A stretch of 64,000 bases of DNA, taken from contig NZ_AP024714.1 of the NCBI RefSeq assembly GCF_033126985.1, positions 1,876,990 to 1,940,989 on the forward strand. Direction: 5' to 3'. Source of the DNA: Methylomarinovum caldicuralii. GTDB lineage: Bacteria > Pseudomonadota > Gammaproteobacteria > Methylococcales > Methylothermaceae. The notes beneath the pieces were generated by a model. That model searched no databases. It was not told the origin of the DNA and saw nothing but the letters and a program-made list of their open reading frames with translations. Below, one piece after another: positions 26,296 through 36,851 of the stretch (position 1 is its first letter; each line of letters opens with the position of its first letter). A program made the translations under genes and the position numbers.

Positions 26296-27107
26296 GACGA
26301 CCACGCCATTTGCAGTCTGCGTGTCGTTTCCCCCACCGGCCAGTCCCGTGCATCCTGCCAGCGGATCACCGGGACGATGCCGATGACGCTGTTGGTCAAA
26401 AACGCCTCCTGCGCCTGCAGCAGAGCCTGCGGATGCGCACGCACTTCCAGGACCTGGACGCCCCAGTCCCGCAGGCGATCCATCACCCAGCGCCGCACAA
26501 CACCGGCCACCCCGCAGCGGTCGAGGCGGGGGGTCAGGACACGTTCTCCTTCACGCCAGAACAGGTTGGTCATCACCCCCTCCACCAGCCGGCCCTCGGT
26601 GTCGCACATCAGGCCCTCGTAAATGTCCGGATCGCTCCACTCCCGCCGGGCCAGAACCTGTTCCAGGCGGTTGCAGTGTTTGAGCCCGGCAAGCGCCGGA
26701 TTGATCCCCAACGGGGTGCGACAGAGACGCACCGCCACGCCCAGGCGGCGTCTCTCTTCCAGGCCGGTGGGAAGCGGGTGCAGGCTGAACACCCGGGTGG
26801 GACGGGGATCGGCAGGCGGGGCATAACCACGGCCGCCGCAGCCGCGGGTCAATTGCAGCTTGAGCACGCCGGCAGCAACGCCACGGCAGGCGGCCAGGGC
26901 CTCCCGCCACAGGGTTGCCGGCGCCGGCAGGGGGATTCCCAGGCGTTCGCACCCCAGGCGCAGCCGCGCCAGGTGACCCTCCCAGAGGCAGGGGCGTTGA
27001 TCCCGGATCAGGAAGGTCTCGAACAGGCCGTCGCCGTACTGGAAACCGCGGTCGCAGACGGAGACGCTGCCCCCCCTGCGACCGTCGATCCAGACCGGAC
27101 CGGCCAT
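26292..27107 (-). CDS. pabC: aminodeoxychorismate lyase
   Basis: 271 residues, fold-type IV PLP enzyme. 'VCDRGFQYGDGLFETFLI' near the start, PLP-binding Lys in 'GLKHCNRLEQVLARREW' near residue 140, 'DTEGRLVEGVMTNLFWREG' and 'LTNSVIGIVPVI'. Releases pyruvate from 4-amino-4-deoxychorismate to give p-aminobenzoate for folate. Position between fabF and mltG is the standard one. Confidence 0.94.
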   Translation of the reverse strand: MAGPVWIDGRRGGSVSVCDRGFQYGDGLFETFLIRDQRPCLWEGHLARLRLGCERLGIPLPAPATLWREALAACRGVAAGVLKLQLTRGCGGRGYAPPADPRPTRVFSLHPLPTGLEERRRLGVAVRLCRTPLGINPALAGLKHCNRLEQVLARREWSDPDIYEGLMCDTEGRLVEGVMTNLFWREGERVLTPRLDRCGVAGVVRRWVMDRLRDWGVQVLEVRAHPQALLQAQEAFLTNSVIGIVPVIRWQDARDWPVGETTRRLQMAWSS

Positions 27108-27117
27108 GGCGGAAGTC

Positions 27118-28371
<1,254 letters not shown>

Positions 28372-28410
28372 CTGGATATGAAAGCCCCCAGGAGACCTGC
28401 GGGCGGAGAC

Positions 28411-28647
28411 TCACTGATTCAGATGCTTTTCGATGTAGTCGATGGCTTCCTGAACCGTGGTGATCTTTTCGGCTTCCTCGTCGGGGATTTCGCAGTCGAA
28501 CTCCTCCTCCAGCGCCATCACCAGCTCTACGGTATCGAGGGAATCGGCCCCCAGATCGTCGACAAAGGAGGCGTCGTTGGAGATTTCTTCCTTCACGCCC
28601 AGCTGTTCCGCCACGATCTTCTTCACACGTTCTGCCACATCGCTCAT
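28411..28647 (-). CDS. acpP: acyl carrier protein
   Basis: 78 residues, strongly acidic, four-helix ACP. Ser36 in '[21 protein letters not shown]' takes the 4'-phosphopantetheine arm. Own promoter upstream (28703-28731), as expected for a gene needed in much greater amount than its fab neighbours. Confidence 0.98.
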   Translation of the reverse strand: MSDVAERVKKIVAEQLGVKEEISNDASFVDDLGADSLDTVELVMALEEEFDCEIPDEEAEKITTVQEAIDYIEKHLNQ

Positions 28648-28702
28648 GAATGGTTACCTCGGTCGGTTTTGTTGTCGTTGATCCAAAAACCAGGAAGCGG
28701 GC

Positions 28703-28731
28703 ATTTTAATGGCCGCCTCCGGCAAACACAA
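28703..28731 (-). promoter_or_regulatory. sigma70-type promoter of acpP
   Basis: Minus strand: -35 TTGTGT (28726-28731), 17-bp spacer, -10 TAAAAT (28703-28708), about 55 bp upstream of the acpP ATG. The spacing is ideal and the -10 differs from consensus by one base. Confidence 0.65.
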
Positions 28732-28775
28732 TGTTTATGGGCCGCAGTCTTGGCACCTCTCAATTTGCACTTCCG

Positions 28776-28869
28776 GGGGGCCGGGAAGGGTCTGCCGGGC
28801 CGAAATTCGTCCGTAAATTTAGGCCCGGCGCGGCCTTCCCTGGCCGCTGACAGACCCTTCCCGGCCCCC
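28776..28869. repeat. 94-bp palindromic intergenic element (19-bp perfect arms)
   Basis: Arms GGGGGCCGGGAAGGGTCTG (28776-28794) and its perfect complement at 28851-28869. Inside are two further stems: CCGGGCC (28795-28801) with GGCCCGG (28822-28828), and GCGGCC TTCCCT GGCCGC just after it. It lies in the fabG-acpP gap, upstream of the acpP promoter. Resembles REP/MITE-like non-autonomous palindromes; could also act as an attenuator between fabG and acpP. Confidence 0.75.
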
Positions 28870-28906
28870 TCCGATAGAGGGAAAACCGGTGCTACAGGCC
28901 GCGGTC

Positions 28907-29641
28907 TCAAGGCATGTACATGCCGCCGTTCACATGCAGGGTCTCGCCGGTGATGTAGCCGGCCCGGTCGCTGCACAGGAAGGAAACCGCATGGGCGATC
29001 TCCTCGGCCTCGCCCAGGCGCCCCAGGGGAATCGCGCCCAGCAACGCCTCGCGCTGGGCTTCGGGCAACGCCCGCGTCATGTCGGTGTCGATGAAGCCGG
29101 GCGCGACGGTGTTGACGGTGATGCCCCGCGACCCCACCTCCTTCGCCAGGGACTTGGTGAAGCCGACCATGCCGGCCTTGGCAGCGGCGTAGTTGGTCTG
29201 ACCGGCGTTGCCGGTCGCCCCCACCACCGAACCGATGTTGACGATGCGCCCCCAGCGCGCCTTCATCATGCCGCGCAGGCAGGCCTTGCTGAGGCGGTAG
29301 ACCGAAGTCAGGTTGGTGTCGAGGATCGACTGCCATTCCTCGTCCTTCATCCGCATCAGCAGATTGTCCTGGGTGATGCCGGCATTGTTCACCAGCACCA
29401 AAGGGGCGCCGAATTCCTTGTTGATACGATCGACAACCTGCTGCACCTGAGCGGCGTCGGTCACATCCAGCACCATGCCCGTCCCTTCCCCCACCTCACG
29501 GATGGCGGCGGCGATGCGCTCGGCACCGGCATCGCTGGTGGCGGTTCCCACCACGGTGAACCCGTCCCGGGCCAGTTGCAGGGCGATGTCGCTGCCGATG
29601 CCGCGGCTGGCGCCGGTCACGAGGGCGATTTTGGCGGTCAT
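28907..29641 (-). CDS. fabG: 3-oxoacyl-ACP reductase
   Basis: 244 residues from ATG 29641 (MTAKIALVTGASRGIG), overlapping the fabD stop by ATGA. SDR enzyme: 'VTGASRGIGSDIALQL', 'VNNAGITQDNLLMRMK', catalytic Ser in 'NIGSVVGATGNAGQ' and YxxxK in 'NYAAAKAG'. NADPH-dependent reduction of 3-ketoacyl-ACP in fatty-acid elongation. Confidence 0.96.
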   Translation of the reverse strand: MTAKIALVTGASRGIGSDIALQLARDGFTVVGTATSDAGAERIAAAIREVGEGTGMVLDVTDAAQVQQVVDRINKEFGAPLVLVNNAGITQDNLLMRMKDEEWQSILDTNLTSVYRLSKACLRGMMKARWGRIVNIGSVVGATGNAGQTNYAAAKAGMVGFTKSLAKEVGSRGITVNTVAPGFIDTDMTRALPEAQREALLGAIPLGRLGEAEEIAHAVSFLCSDRAGYITGETLHVNGGMYMP

Positions 29642-30597
29642 AGGATTTCCTCCAGGCTTGCGGCCAGCGTGGCCGGATCGAACACCGGCAACGTCCGGCA
29701 TTCCTTGACGATACGTTTGTTCAGGCCGGTGAGCACCTTGCCCGGCCCGGCCTCGACGAAGCGGCTGACCCCCTGATCGCGCAGGAAACGGATGGTGTCG
29801 CTCCAGCGCACCGGTGAATACAGCTGTTGGGCCAGCAGGGCGCGGATGACTTCCGGGGCCGCATGAGTACCCACGTCCACGTTGTGGATCACGGCGATCT
29901 TCGGTGTCTCCACCGGAACCGCCTCCAGCAGCGCCGCGAAGCGTTCGGCCGCGGGCTTCATCAGCTCACAGTGGGACGGCACGCTGACGGCCAGCTTGAG
30001 GGCGCGCTTGGCCCCCGCTTCCCTGGCGGCCTCACAGGCACGCTCCACCGCGGCCGTTTCTCCTGCGATCACCACCTGGCCGGGGGCGTTGAAATTGGCC
30101 GCCGCCACCCGCTGTCCGGTTTCCTCGCTCACCCTGCGGCACAGCCCGACCACCACGTGGTCCTCGAGCCCGAGAACCGCCGCCATCGCCCCCTTGCCTT
30201 CGGGAACGGCGGTCTGCATCAGGCGGCCGCGCTCGGCCACCAGTTTGACCGTGTCCGCAAACGGCAGCGAGCCGGCGCAGACCAGGGCAGTGTATTCCCC
30301 CAGGCTGTGGCCCGCCATCCAGGCAGGACAGATGTCCGTCTGCGACCGCCACACCCGCCACACGGCGACGCCGGCCGCCAGCAGCGCCGGCTGGGTGTTG
30401 ACGGTCTGATCGAGTTCTTCCGCGGGCCCTTCCTGGACCAGGCGCCAGAGATCGAAGCCCAGCGCCTCGGAAGCCTCGGCAAAGGTTTCCCGGACCTGCG
30501 GGAAGGCGGCGGCCAGATCCTGCAGCATGCCGACCGCCTGCGACCCCTGGCCGGGGAACAGGAATGCCAGATCGGGACGTTGTCTTTCTTCTTCCAT
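29638..30597 (-). CDS. fabD: malonyl-CoA:ACP transacylase
   Basis: 319 residues. 'FLFPGQGSQAVGM' at the N-terminus, nucleophile Ser in 'AGHSLGEYTALVCAGSL' near residue 100, and catalytic His in 'VSVPSHCELMKPAAE'. Transfers malonyl from CoA to ACP. Starts 3 bp after fabH and overlaps fabG. Confidence 0.96.
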   Translation of the reverse strand: MEEERQRPDLAFLFPGQGSQAVGMLQDLAAAFPQVRETFAEASEALGFDLWRLVQEGPAEELDQTVNTQPALLAAGVAVWRVWRSQTDICPAWMAGHSLGEYTALVCAGSLPFADTVKLVAERGRLMQTAVPEGKGAMAAVLGLEDHVVVGLCRRVSEETGQRVAAANFNAPGQVVIAGETAAVERACEAAREAGAKRALKLAVSVPSHCELMKPAAERFAALLEAVPVETPKIAVIHNVDVGTHAAPEVIRALLAQQLYSPVRWSDTIRFLRDQGVSRFVEAGPGKVLTGLNKRIVKECRTLPVFDPATLAASLEEIL

Positions 30598-30600
30598 CGT

Positions 30601-31560
30601 TCAATACCTGATCAAAGCGGAACCCCAGGTGAACCCCCCGCCGAAAGCCTCCATCAGCAACACCTGCCCCCGCTGGATGCGGCCGTCGCTGACCGCCTCG
30701 TGCAGTGCCAGCGGCACCGAGGCCGAGGAGGTGTTACCCTGCCGCTCTATGGTGACCACCACCCGTTCCATGGGCATCTTGAGCTTGCGGGCGGTGGCGG
30801 CGATGATGCGGATGTTGGCCTGGTGGGGCACCAGCCAGTCCACGTCGGACTTCTCCAGACCGTTGGCCGCCAAAGTCTCGTCCACGATCCGCCCCAGGGT
30901 GTTGACGGCAATCTTGAACACGTCGTTGCCCTGCATCCTGATGTAGGGCGGCTCGCCGCTGATCCCCATCTCCGGGTTGGGAAGATAGAGCAGGTCGTGG
31001 AAATGGCCGTCGGCGTGGATGTGGGTGGAGAGGATGCCGGGGGAATCAACGGCCTCCAGCGTCACCGCCCCGGCGCCGTCACCGAACAGGATACAGGTGG
31101 TGCGGTCGCTCCAGTCCACCAGGCGGGAGTTGATCTCGCTGCCGACCACCAGGGCCCGGCGCGCGCTTCCGGCGCGGATGAACTGGTCGGCGATGCTGAG
31201 GGCGTAGATAAAGCCGGCGCAGGCGGCCTGGACGTCGAAGGCGGGACAGCCGCGGATTCCCAGCCGCTGCTGCAGCAGACACGCGGCGCTGGGAAAGATC
31301 CGGTCCGGGGTGCTGGTGGCCATGATCACCAGATCGACCGTCTCCGGTTCCCAGCCGGCGGCCTCGATGGCCTGGCGGGCGGCGATCTCACCCATGCTGG
31401 AGGCGGTTTCCTCCGGGGCGGCGATGCGACGCTCGCGGATTCCGGTGCGTTCCACGATCCAGGCGTCGGCGGTATCCACCATGCGGGAGATGTCGTCGTT
31501 GGTGCGGACCGTGGCGGGCAGATAGCTACCGGTGCCAGCGATGCGGGCGTAACGGTTCAT
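30601..31560 (-). CDS. fabH: beta-ketoacyl-ACP synthase III
   Basis: 319 residues. Catalytic Cys in '[15 protein letters not shown]' near residue 115, His in '[13 protein letters not shown]' and Asn in '[15 protein letters not shown]'. Starts fatty-acid synthesis by condensing acetyl-CoA with malonyl-ACP. Overlaps the plsX stop by 4 bp. Confidence 0.96.
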   Translation of the reverse strand: MNRYARIAGTGSYLPATVRTNDDISRMVDTADAWIVERTGIRERRIAAPEETASSMGEIAARQAIEAAGWEPETVDLVIMATSTPDRIFPSAACLLQQRLGIRGCPAFDVQAACAGFIYALSIADQFIRAGSARRALVVGSEINSRLVDWSDRTTCILFGDGAGAVTLEAVDSPGILSTHIHADGHFHDLLYLPNPEMGISGEPPYIRMQGNDVFKIAVNTLGRIVDETLAANGLEKSDVDWLVPHQANIRIIAATARKLKMPMERVVVTIERQGNTSSASVPLALHEAVSDGRIQRGQVLLMEAFGGGFTWGSALIRY

Positions 31561-32627
31561 GCGCGATTTATCCGGGTGGTAAGGGAAAGGTCTTCGTGAA
31601 TGCCGGCCCCATTGGCGAAAATGGTGGCCACCCGCTCACCGATCCGTTCGGGAACAGCCTTGTCGATCTCCAAAAGCGCCATGCGGATGGCGTTGGCGAA
31701 GGCGGCGCGGTCGGCGTTGCCGTGGCTCTTGATCACGATGCCTTGCAGCCCCAGCAGGGTGGCGCCGTTGTAACGCCGCGGATCGAAACGCTGTTTGAAA
31801 CCGCGCAGCACCGGCAGGGCCATCAGCCCCACCAGCCGGGCGTAGAGGTTCTTCTGAAACCCTTCCCTGAGCGCCTGGCCCAGCAGCCGCGCCAGCCCCT
31901 CGATGGTCTTGAGGGCGACGTTGCCGACGAAGCCGTCGGTCACCACGATGTCCACCTCGCCGATGAAGATGTCGTCGCCCTCCACGTAACCGATGAAGTT
32001 GAGGTAGGAACTGGAAAGCAGACGGGCAGCCTGCTTGACCTGTTCGTTTCCCTTGATCTCCTCCTCGCCGATGTTGAGGAGTCCGACCCGGGGGGAATCG
32101 ACGTTCTCCACCGCCCGCACCAACTCGTAGCCCATGACGGCGAACTGGTACAGATGTTCGGCGCTGCAATCGACGTTCGCCCCCATGTCAAGGATATGGG
32201 TACAACCCTTGGCCGCCGGCAGGGTGACGATGATGGCGGGGCGGTCGATGCCGGGAATCGTCTTCAGCACGAACCGCGCCGTGGCCATCAGGGCGCCGGT
32301 GTTGCCGGCGCTGACACAGGCGTCGGCCTCGCCGTCGCGCACCAGGTTGAGGGCGACGCGCATGGAGGAATCCCGCTTGTTGCGAAGCGCCCGGGAGGGA
32401 AGATCGTCCATCGCCACCACCTCGGAGGCATGGTGAATCCGCAGGCGGGGGTGGTCCGGCTGGCCGTGGGCGGCCAGGCTTTCCCGCAACACCGACTCCT
32501 GACCGACGAGGATCAGCTGCAGCTGCGGGTACTGACGCAGGCAGTCGAGCGCCGCGGGCACGGTTACTTCCGGACCGTGATCGCCGCCCATGGCGTCGAT
32601 GGCGATCACCGGCGTCTGTTTAGGCAT
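31557..32627 (-). CDS. plsX: phosphate acyltransferase
   Basis: 356 residues. '[20 protein letters not shown]' at the start, '[17 protein letters not shown]', '[17 protein letters not shown]' and '[17 protein letters not shown]' are PlsX signatures. Makes acyl-phosphate from acyl-ACP for phospholipid synthesis by PlsY/PlsC. The rpmF-plsX-fabH order is the usual gammaproteobacterial one. Confidence 0.96.
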   Translation of the reverse strand: MPKQTPVIAIDAMGGDHGPEVTVPAALDCLRQYPQLQLILVGQESVLRESLAAHGQPDHPRLRIHHASEVVAMDDLPSRALRNKRDSSMRVALNLVRDGEADACVSAGNTGALMATARFVLKTIPGIDRPAIIVTLPAAKGCTHILDMGANVDCSAEHLYQFAVMGYELVRAVENVDSPRVGLLNIGEEEIKGNEQVKQAARLLSSSYLNFIGYVEGDDIFIGEVDIVVTDGFVGNVALKTIEGLARLLGQALREGFQKNLYARLVGLMALPVLRGFKQRFDPRRYNGATLLGLQGIVIKSHGNADRAAFANAIRMALLEIDKAVPERIGERVATIFANGAGIHEDLSLTTRINRA

Positions 32628-32682
32628 GGATAAACGCCCTCCCTGAGCGCTTCATCATCGTGACCGTGTTTCCCCGCCGAGC

Positions 32683-32880
32683 TTATTCTTCTTCCACCTC
32701 TTCTTCCTGCTTGACCGCGATCACCTGGCGGCCGCGGTAGTAGCCATCGGGACTGACGTGATGGCGCCGGTGGGTTTCCCCGGTCAGCGGATCCTGGGAC
32801 AGGGCCGGGTTTTTCAGGCTGTCGTGGGCGCGGCGCATGCCGCGCTTGGAACGGGTCTTACGATTCTGTGGTACCGCCAT
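32683..32880 (-). CDS. rpmF: 50S ribosomal protein L32
   Basis: 65 residues. '[20 protein letters not shown]' is the near-invariant bL32 N-terminus; '[20 protein letters not shown]' follows. The zinc cysteines of some bL32 proteins are absent. C-terminus is unusually acidic (EEEVEEE). Two bp downstream of yceD. Confidence 0.96.
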   Translation of the reverse strand: MAVPQNRKTRSKRGMRRAHDSLKNPALSQDPLTGETHRRHHVSPDGYYRGRQVIAVKQEEEVEEE

Positions 32881-32882
32881 CT

Positions 32883-33407
32883 CTAACCTCTCTGTCGGTC
32901 TGGTTTTGTCTTCAACTGGGCCAATGCCGCGAACGGGTTGTCAGCCGCCGCCGCTTCCTCCACGCCGGCATCCGCCGACGAGGTCTTGGCAGGCCGGCAA
33001 TGCGCGTGCTTGGGAATGTCGGGAATCGCCAGGATCAGCTCATCCTCGACGATGTCGGAGAAGGGAATCCGATCTTCCTCCAGCAACAGCGGCTCGAACG
33101 CATCCGGAAGCCGGTCACCCTCTTCGATGGAAGTGACCACGCCCAGACTGACCGGACTGTCCACGGCGATCCGAAGCGGCGCCAGACAGCGCTGGCAAGT
33201 CACCTCCAGCTCGCCACGCACGGAACCGGTGACGGCCGCCACCCGGTCCCGGCGCTCGAAGCGCAGATCCACCGTCACCGCCTCGTCGGGATTGGTGATC
33301 ATGTCCACCAGCCGGGGCAACCGGGCCAGCGGCAACCTACCCACCCAGTGACGCCCTTTGGCGACACACTGAAGCGGGTCGATCAATTCCGGCAAACGCA
33401 TTGGCAT
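32883..33407 (-). CDS. yceD: DUF177/YceD family protein (23S rRNA accumulation)
   Basis: 174 residues from ATG 33407 ([18 protein letters not shown]); upstream in-frame codons run into the promoter. Two-cysteine motif '[16 protein letters not shown]' near residue 75 and the acidic '[16 protein letters not shown]' followed by a Cys-free end region are typical of YceD. The family is linked to 23S rRNA accumulation and is always near rpmF. First gene of the leftward operon. Confidence 0.93.
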   Translation of the reverse strand: MPMRLPELIDPLQCVAKGRHWVGRLPLARLPRLVDMITNPDEAVTVDLRFERRDRVAAVTGSVRGELEVTCQRCLAPLRIAVDSPVSLGVVTSIEEGDRLPDAFEPLLLEEDRIPFSDIVEDELILAIPDIPKHAHCRPAKTSSADAGVEEAAAADNPFAALAQLKTKPDRQRG

Positions 33408-33416
33408 AATTCGGGA

Positions 33417-33446
33417 ATGATACCGATTTTGGCAAAAACCTGTCAA
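33417..33446 (-). promoter_or_regulatory. sigma70-type promoter of the yceD-rpmF-plsX-fab operon
   Basis: Minus strand -35 TTGACA (33441-33446, perfect consensus), 18-bp spacer, -10 TATCAT (33417-33422). Overlaps the opposite promoter for yceF. Confidence 0.7.
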
Positions 33447-33457
33447 AATAATATCTT
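33429..33457 (+). promoter_or_regulatory. sigma70-type promoter of yceF-smr
   Basis: -35 TTGGCA (33429-33434), 17-bp spacer, -10 TATCTT (33452-33457), 22 bp before the yceF ATG. Interleaved with the divergent fab-operon promoter, so the two probably compete for polymerase. Confidence 0.65.
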
Positions 33458-33478
33458 TAGGTCCATTTGGATGAAACG

Positions 33479-34063
33479 ATGCTTCCGCTGGTCCTTGCCT
33501 CCGGTTCCCCCTATCGCCGCACCCTGCTGGCCAGGCTCGGGCTGCCCTTCGAATGGGCCGCCCCGGAAATCGACGAAACCCCGCACTTCAACGAGGCCCC
33601 GGAGCAGCTGGCGAGCCGGTTGGCGGCGGCCAAGGCCCGGGCCCTGGCGGCGCAGTTTCCCGAACACCTCATCATCGGTTCCGACCAGGTCGGCCTGCTC
33701 GGGGGCCGCAAACTCAGCAAACCCGGCGATTTCGAAACCGCCCGGGAACAGCTGCTGGCCGCCGCCGGCCGGACCCTGAGCTTTCACACCGGCGTCAGCG
33801 TCCTCAACAGCCGCAGCGGCCGCCAGTTGAGTGCGGTGGACACCTGCCGGGTCCACCTGCGGCCGCTGACCGCCGCCCAGATCGAAAATTACCTGCGCCG
33901 CGAGCAGCCTTACGACTGCGTCGGCGCTTTCAAGTCCGAAGGACTCGGCATCGCGCTGATCGCCCGCATCGAAGGCGATGACCCCAATACCCTGGTAGGA
34001 CTGCCGCTAATCCAGCTGGTCTCCCTGCTGAAACGCTTCGGCATCGACGTGCTGGCGGCATGA
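33479..34063 (+). CDS. yceF: Maf-like nucleotide pyrophosphatase, YceF subfamily
   Basis: 194 residues from ATG 33479 (MLPLVLASGSPYRRTLLARL); a TTG 12 bp upstream lies closer to the promoter and is less likely. 'LASGSPYRRTLL', 'IIGSDQVGLLGG', 'LSFHTGVSVL' and 'YDCVGAFKSEGLGIALI' are Maf motifs, and the form 'GAFKSEGLG' and the position opposite yceD-rpmF indicate YceF, which hydrolyses m7GTP in E. coli (house-cleaning). Confidence 0.93.
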   Translation: MLPLVLASGSPYRRTLLARLGLPFEWAAPEIDETPHFNEAPEQLASRLAAAKARALAAQFPEHLIIGSDQVGLLGGRKLSKPGDFETAREQLLAAAGRTLSFHTGVSVLNSRSGRQLSAVDTCRVHLRPLTAAQIENYLRREQPYDCVGAFKSEGLGIALIARIEGDDPNTLVGLPLIQLVSLLKRFGIDVLAA

Positions 34064-34569
34064 ATATCGACGACGAAGACATCGAACTGTTCCGCCGGGC
34101 CGTGGCCGGCATCGAGCCGCTGCCATCCGGCAAGCGGCGCCGGGCGGTGCCGGCGGCCAAACCGGCACCCCGCCGGCAGCCGCCTCCCGAAACGGGGACA
34201 GAGGCGCAGCCGACCCTGTCCCTGGGCGACACCCTGCGCTACCTGCGCCCCGGCAGCGACCAGCGACTGCTGAAGCGCCTGCAGCAGGGGCGCATCCCCC
34301 CGCGGGCCGAACTGGATCTCCACGGCTGCACCCGCGCCCAGGCCAAACCGCTGCTGGATCATTTCCTGGCCGAATGCCTGGCGGACCGCATTCGCTGCGC
34401 CCTCATCGTCCACGGCAAGGGCTGGCGCTCGCCGGACTTCAAACCGGTGCTGAAAAGCGCCCTCGACCAGTGGCTGCGCCGGCATCCCCAGGTGACCGCC
34501 TTCTGCAGCGCCAGGCCGAAAGACGGCGGCAGCGGCGCCCTCTACGTGCTGCTGGGCCAGAAGAAATAG
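34060..34569 (+). CDS. Smr-domain protein
   Basis: 169 residues overlapping the yceF stop by ATGA. A Pro/Arg-rich linker (residues ~25-55) precedes the Smr domain with 'AELDLHGCTRAQAKPLLDHFL' (LDLHG motif) and 'RCALIVHGKGWRSPDF' (HGKG). SmrA/SmrB-type proteins are nucleases; SmrB cleaves mRNA at collided ribosomes. Which paralogue this is cannot be settled. Its 3' end overlaps the convergent uppP gene by 28 bp. Confidence 0.9.
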   Translation: MNIDDEDIELFRRAVAGIEPLPSGKRRRAVPAAKPAPRRQPPPETGTEAQPTLSLGDTLRYLRPGSDQRLLKRLQQGRIPPRAELDLHGCTRAQAKPLLDHFLAECLADRIRCALIVHGKGWRSPDFKPVLKSALDQWLRRHPQVTAFCSARPKDGGSGALYVLLGQKK

Positions 34570-35351
34570 AGCAGCGCACCGCCGAGCAGCAGCCGGTAGA
34601 AGACAAACGGCATCATGCCGACCCGCTCGAGCAGGCGCAGAAACCAGCCGATGCAACCGTAGGCCGCCAGCGCCGAGGTGGCGACCCCGAGCAACAGCAG
34701 ATCCCAGTTCACCGCCCCACCGGACTGGAGAAGATCCAGCGTTTTCACCCCACCGGCCAGGAGGATGACCGGAATCGACAGCAGAAAGGAGAAACGCGCG
34801 GCACTGAGACGGTCGTAGCCCAGAAACAGCGCGCCGGTGATGGTGATGCCGGAACGGGAGGTGCCGGGGATCAGAGCGACCGCCTGGAACACACCGACGA
34901 TCATGGCGTCGCGCCAGGTCAGCTGCTCCAGACTGCGCCGCCCCCGGTGCCAGCGTTCGGCGATTCCCAAAAGCAGCCCGAAGACGATGGTGGCGGCGGC
35001 GATCACCTGCGGGGTGCGCAGATACGCCTCGATCCAGTCTTTGAGCAGCAGCCCCGCCAGCCCGACCGGCACGGTGCCGATGAGAACGCCCCACCCCACC
35101 ACCGCATTGGGGTTGGAACGGCGCGTCTTCAGCGCCTGCAGCCAGTCCAGGGCGATGACCGCGACCTCGTGCCGGAAATAGGCCAGCACCGCGATCAGGG
35201 TGCCCACGTGTACCGCCACATCGAAGGCCAGTCCCTGATCGGCCCATCCCAGCAGGCGGGGCACGAGAATCAGATGGGCCGAACTGGAAATCGGCAGAAA
35301 TTCGGTCAGCCCCTGCAACAGGGCCAGCCAGAAGGCATGGGCACAGGTCAC
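34542..35351 (-). CDS. uppP: undecaprenyl-diphosphatase
   Basis: 269 residues, eight hydrophobic helices. 'LQGLTEFLPISSSAHLILVP' and 'GTSRSGITITGALFLG' are the two BacA/UppP active-site motifs. Recycles undecaprenyl pyrophosphate to the monophosphate carrier at the periplasmic side; the carrier is used for peptidoglycan and for the EPS starting at WcaJ. Overlaps the truD stop by 4 bp, taking the place surE has in E. coli. Confidence 0.95.
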   Translation of the reverse strand: MTCAHAFWLALLQGLTEFLPISSSAHLILVPRLLGWADQGLAFDVAVHVGTLIAVLAYFRHEVAVIALDWLQALKTRRSNPNAVVGWGVLIGTVPVGLAGLLLKDWIEAYLRTPQVIAAATIVFGLLLGIAERWHRGRRSLEQLTWRDAMIVGVFQAVALIPGTSRSGITITGALFLGYDRLSAARFSFLLSIPVILLAGGVKTLDLLQSGGAVNWDLLLLGVATSALAAYGCIGWFLRLLERVGMMPFVFYRLLLGGALLYFFWPSST

Positions 35352-36373
35352 GGTGTCTCCTCCCCGGTTTCGATCAGTTCATGAACCAGCCCGGTGGCGT
35401 AACTGCCGGCCGGCAGGGTGAACGACAGCCGCAGCGCCGCCGGTTCCTCCCATCCCCAGTGCAGCGCCTTCACCCACACCCGCAGGGGCCGCCGCTGCAT
35501 TCCGGCCTCCCGCGCCAACGCCGCGGCCAGCTCCGGCCACAGGGAAACGGCCCGGCGCTCCCAGGCTCCCGCCTCTCCAGCGGCACCCTCCCCCTCACCC
35601 CACAGGGGGCCTGTGGGATGCAGCGCCAGCCGGGCCACGCGCGTTTCGATTTCGGCATCGATGCCGCCTGCCCGGAAAAAGGTGCCGCCGTCGTCGAACA
35701 TGAGCAGGTCGCCGGGCAGCGCCCGCTCCCAGCAGCCGGCCTCGACCCGCAGCGCCAGCACCTGATTGAAGATCGCCGCCCGCGCCGCTGACAGGTACAG
35801 GCCACGGTGGTGGCGGCTGCGGACCTTTTCGCCCTGCAGCATCGCCGCCGCCTTCGCCAAGTTGCCGCCCGCGTGACCGAAGCGCTGGGGACCGAAGTAA
35901 TTGGGCATTCCCCGACCGGCGATCTGCTGCAGCCGGGCTTCGAGCGCCGCCCTGTCGCCGTCGAAATCCCGCAGCCGCAGCCGAAACCGGTTGCCCTGCA
36001 AAGCGCCTTTGCGCAGCCGCCGGCGGTTGCGGGCCCAGCGCAGCACCGCAAAGCCGTCCCCCCGGAAGTCGTGCCACGGCCATTCCCGCCTGCCCGGCAA
36101 GTGGACGCAGAACCACTGCCAGGTCAGCGCGTGACGGTCCTTGAGGCCGGCATAGGACACCTGCCGCCGTGGAACCCCGGCGAAACGGGCCAGTTCCGCG
36201 GCCACATCCTCGGTGTTGCGGCCGCGTTTTTCCACCCACAGGAAAACGTGTTCCCCTTCCCCTGAAGGCGTAAAGCCGAGGATTTCCTCCACTTGGAAAT
36301 CCTCCGCCACCTGCTTGAGCCGGGCCCGGCCCAAAGGCGGCCCGAAGGCGCGGGGACAGGCGGGCGGTTTCAA
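35348..36373 (-). CDS. truD: tRNA pseudouridine synthase D
   Basis: 341 residues from TTG 36373, overlapping the ispF stop (TTGA). '[20 protein letters not shown]', catalytic Asp in '[21 protein letters not shown]' near residue 75, and '[15 protein letters not shown]' are TruD signatures. Makes pseudouridine 13 in tRNA-Glu. Length fits the ~350-residue family; a frame continuing far upstream overlaps ispF and is rejected. Confidence 0.93.
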   Translation of the reverse strand: MKPPACPRAFGPPLGRARLKQVAEDFQVEEILGFTPSGEGEHVFLWVEKRGRNTEDVAAELARFAGVPRRQVSYAGLKDRHALTWQWFCVHLPGRREWPWHDFRGDGFAVLRWARNRRRLRKGALQGNRFRLRLRDFDGDRAALEARLQQIAGRGMPNYFGPQRFGHAGGNLAKAAAMLQGEKVRSRHHRGLYLSAARAAIFNQVLALRVEAGCWERALPGDLLMFDDGGTFFRAGGIDAEIETRVARLALHPTGPLWGEGEGAAGEAGAWERRAVSLWPELAAALAREAGMQRRPLRVWVKALHWGWEEPAALRLSFTLPAGSYATGLVHELIETGEETP

Positions 36374-36849
36374 CGGCCTGCCAGCAACGCCACCGCCTGG
36401 GCGGAGATGCCCTCCCCGCGGCCCTCGAAGCCCATCTTCTCGGTGGTGGTGGCCTTGACGTTGACCGCCTCCGCCTCCAGCCCCAGATCGGCGGCGATGT
36501 TGGCCTGCATCTCGGGAATGTGGGGCGCCAGCCTGGGGGCCTGGCAGACGATAGTGAGATCCACGTTGACCGGCCGCCAGCCTTTTTCCGCCAGTAGCGC
36601 GCGCACCCGCCGCAACAACAGGCGGCTGTCCACCCCCTTGTAAGCGGCGTCGGTATCGGGAAAGTGACGGCCGATGTCGCCCAGGGCCGCCGCCCCCAGC
36701 AGGGCGTCGCACAGGGCGTGGAGGGCCACGTCGCCGTCGGAATGGGCCGCCAGCCCCTTGTCGAAGGGGATTTTGACCCCACCGAGGATGACGTGATCGC
36801 CAGGCTGAAAGCGGTGGGCGTCGTAGCCTTGTCCGACTCGGAAGTTCAT
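36370..36849 (-). CDS. ispF: 2-C-methyl-D-erythritol 2,4-cyclodiphosphate synthase
   Basis: 159 residues from ATG 36849. Metal-binding 'GYDAHRF' and '[26 protein letters not shown]', '[10 protein letters not shown]' and '[24 protein letters not shown]'. Fifth enzyme of the MEP isoprenoid pathway, following IspD, whose gene is 2 bp upstream. Confidence 0.96.
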   Translation of the reverse strand: MNFRVGQGYDAHRFQPGDHVILGGVKIPFDKGLAAHSDGDVALHALCDALLGAAALGDIGRHFPDTDAAYKGVDSRLLLRRVRALLAEKGWRPVNVDLTIVCQAPRLAPHIPEMQANIAADLGLEAEAVNVKATTTEKMGFEGRGEGISAQAVALLAGR

Positions 36850-36851
36850 CT

